Notes under the pieces: generated by a model
The model's input: the letters and a program-made list of their open reading frames with translations, nothing else
Told to the model about the DNA's origin: nothing
Databases searched by the model: none
Translations under genes and position numbers: made by a program
In this document: positions 6,134 to 6,858 of the stretch, in pieces
How positions within the stretch are numbered: the stretch's first letter is position 1
How the letters are laid out: each line of letters starts with the position of its first letter
Assembly: GCA_937961295.1 (NCBI GenBank)
Contig: CALGOK010000035.1
Coordinates: 1-6,858 of the forward strand
Source of the DNA: an uncultured Gemmatimonadota bacterium
Lineage (GTDB): Bacteria > Gemmatimonadota > Gemmatimonadetes > Gemmatimonadales > GWC2-71-9
DNA length: 6,858 nt
Direction of reading: 5' to 3'

Positions 6134-6858
6134 ATGCAGCTCCAGCGCCTGCGCCTGCTCAACTTCCGGCAGCACGAGGAGACCGACCTCGCGCTCGGGG
6201 CGGGACTGCTGGCCGTGGTGGGACCGAACGGCTCCGGCAAGAGCACGCTGCTCGAGGCGATCGCGTGGGCGCTGTACGGCACCGCGGCGGCGCGCGGCAC
6301 CCGGGAGACCATCAAGCGCCGCGGCGCACCGCCGCGCTCGCGCGTGGAGGTGTCGCTCGAGTTCACGCTCGGCCTGCACACCTACCACCTCACCCGCACG
6401 CTCACCAACGCCGAGCTGGCGCAGGACGGCCAGGTCATCGCCAACAGCACCGGGGCGGTGACCGAACGGATCACGTCGCTGCTCGGCATGTCGCGCGAGG
6501 AGTTCTTCAACACGTACTTCACCGGCCAGAAGGACCTGGCCGTGATGGCGACGATGACGCCGGCGGAGCGCGCCCGATTCCTGTCGCGTGTGCTTGGGTA
6601 CGAGAAGCTGCGCGAGGCGCAGGAGCGGCTGCGCGAGCGCCGCAATGCGCGCCGCTCCGAGCTCGCCGGGCTGGAGCAGGGGCTCGCCGACGCCGAAGAG
6701 CTTGCCGGCGCGCTGGCGCAGGCCAGCGAGGCGCTCGAGCAGGCGCGCGAGCGGCACGAGCACGCGGCCCTGGCGGCGGAGACGGCGGGGAAGGAGCTCG
6801 CGGCGCTGGAGCCCGAGTGGGCGGCGGCCAGCGAGCGCCGCACCGCGTGGCAAGGGCT
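6134..6858 (+). CDS. sbcC: Rad50/SbcC-type SMC-like ATPase, N-terminal part (runs off the right edge)
   Basis: The first 241 codons of a Rad50/SbcC protein, the ATPase partner of Mre11. The full protein folds back on a long coiled coil so that its N- and C-terminal halves form one ATP-binding head. MQLQRLRLLNFRQHEETDLA is the typical first strand and loop. Walker A is GPNGSGKST (residues 30-38). The Q-loop glutamine is Gln132 in YFTGQKDL, followed by MTPAERARFLSRVLG, a characteristic Rad50/SbcC block. From about residue 156 the sequence turns into a Leu/Glu/Arg/Ala-rich coiled coil that continues to the window edge. The zinc hook, signature motif and Walker B lie beyond the window. It starts two bases after the mre11 stop. 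Family members usually have 800-1100 residues, so most of the gene is outside. Confidence 0.93.
   Translation, partial: MQLQRLRLLNFRQHEETDLALGAGLLAVVGPNGSGKSTLLEAIAWALYGTAAARGTRETIKRRGAPPRSRVEVSLEFTLGLHTYHLTRTLTNAELAQDGQVIANSTGAVTERITSLLGMSREEFFNTYFTGQKDLAVMATMTPAERARFLSRVLGYEKLREAQERLRERRNARRSELAGLEQGLADAEELAGALAQASEALEQARERHEHAALAAETAGKELAALEPEWAAASERRTAWQG

Noticed and set aside
4530..6853. Minus-strand open frames of more than 400 codons opposite herA, mre11 and rad50
   Set aside because: The plus strand has complete metal-site and P-loop motifs here; the antisense frames lack starts with ribosome sites and have skewed composition.

Overview
The window is about 70% G+C by eye, densely coded, and third codon positions in the real genes are almost always G or C. 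It looks like a chromosomal segment of a high-GC bacterium. Protein style and gene content would fit Gemmatimonadota or a similar soil lineage, but that assignment is an impression and was not tested. No rRNA, tRNA, CRISPR array, insertion sequence or phage gene is visible.

Layout. Positions 1-203 hold the 5' end of a leftward gene whose start resembles the N-terminus of a DEAD-box helicase with a degenerate P-loop. A 162-base divergent intergenic region (204-365) carries a plausible leftward promoter and a weak rightward one. From 366 to the right edge everything reads rightward in one tight train: a class I/II PLP aminotransferase (366-1571); an unrecognised 171-residue protein (1571-2086); a NurA-type nuclease (apparent origin 2083, readable ORF 2284-3009); a HerA-like hexameric ATPase (3006-4946); an Mre11/SbcD nuclease (4950-6131); and the first 241 residues of a Rad50/SbcC ATPase (6134 to the edge). 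Adjacent genes overlap by 1-4 bases or are 2-3 bases apart, so they are probably co-transcribed and partly translationally coupled.

How the genes work together. NurA-HerA and Mre11-Rad50 are the two machines that, in thermophilic archaea, are encoded together and carry out 5'-end resection at DNA double-strand breaks. Here the full quartet lies in a bacterial-looking context in the order nurA-herA-mre11-rad50. The aminotransferase is probably a metabolic passenger. The 171-residue protein is the candidate unknown partner.

The main oddity is in nurA. The reading frame that starts at the ATGA overlap at 2083 is stopped by TAA at 2212-2214, yet the same frame continues afterwards with good NurA sequence. 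The likely first catalytic aspartate (codon 2278-2280) lies after that stop but before the first conventional start codon (GTG 2284). Either the gene is broken, the sequence has an error, or it uses an unusual start or recoding.
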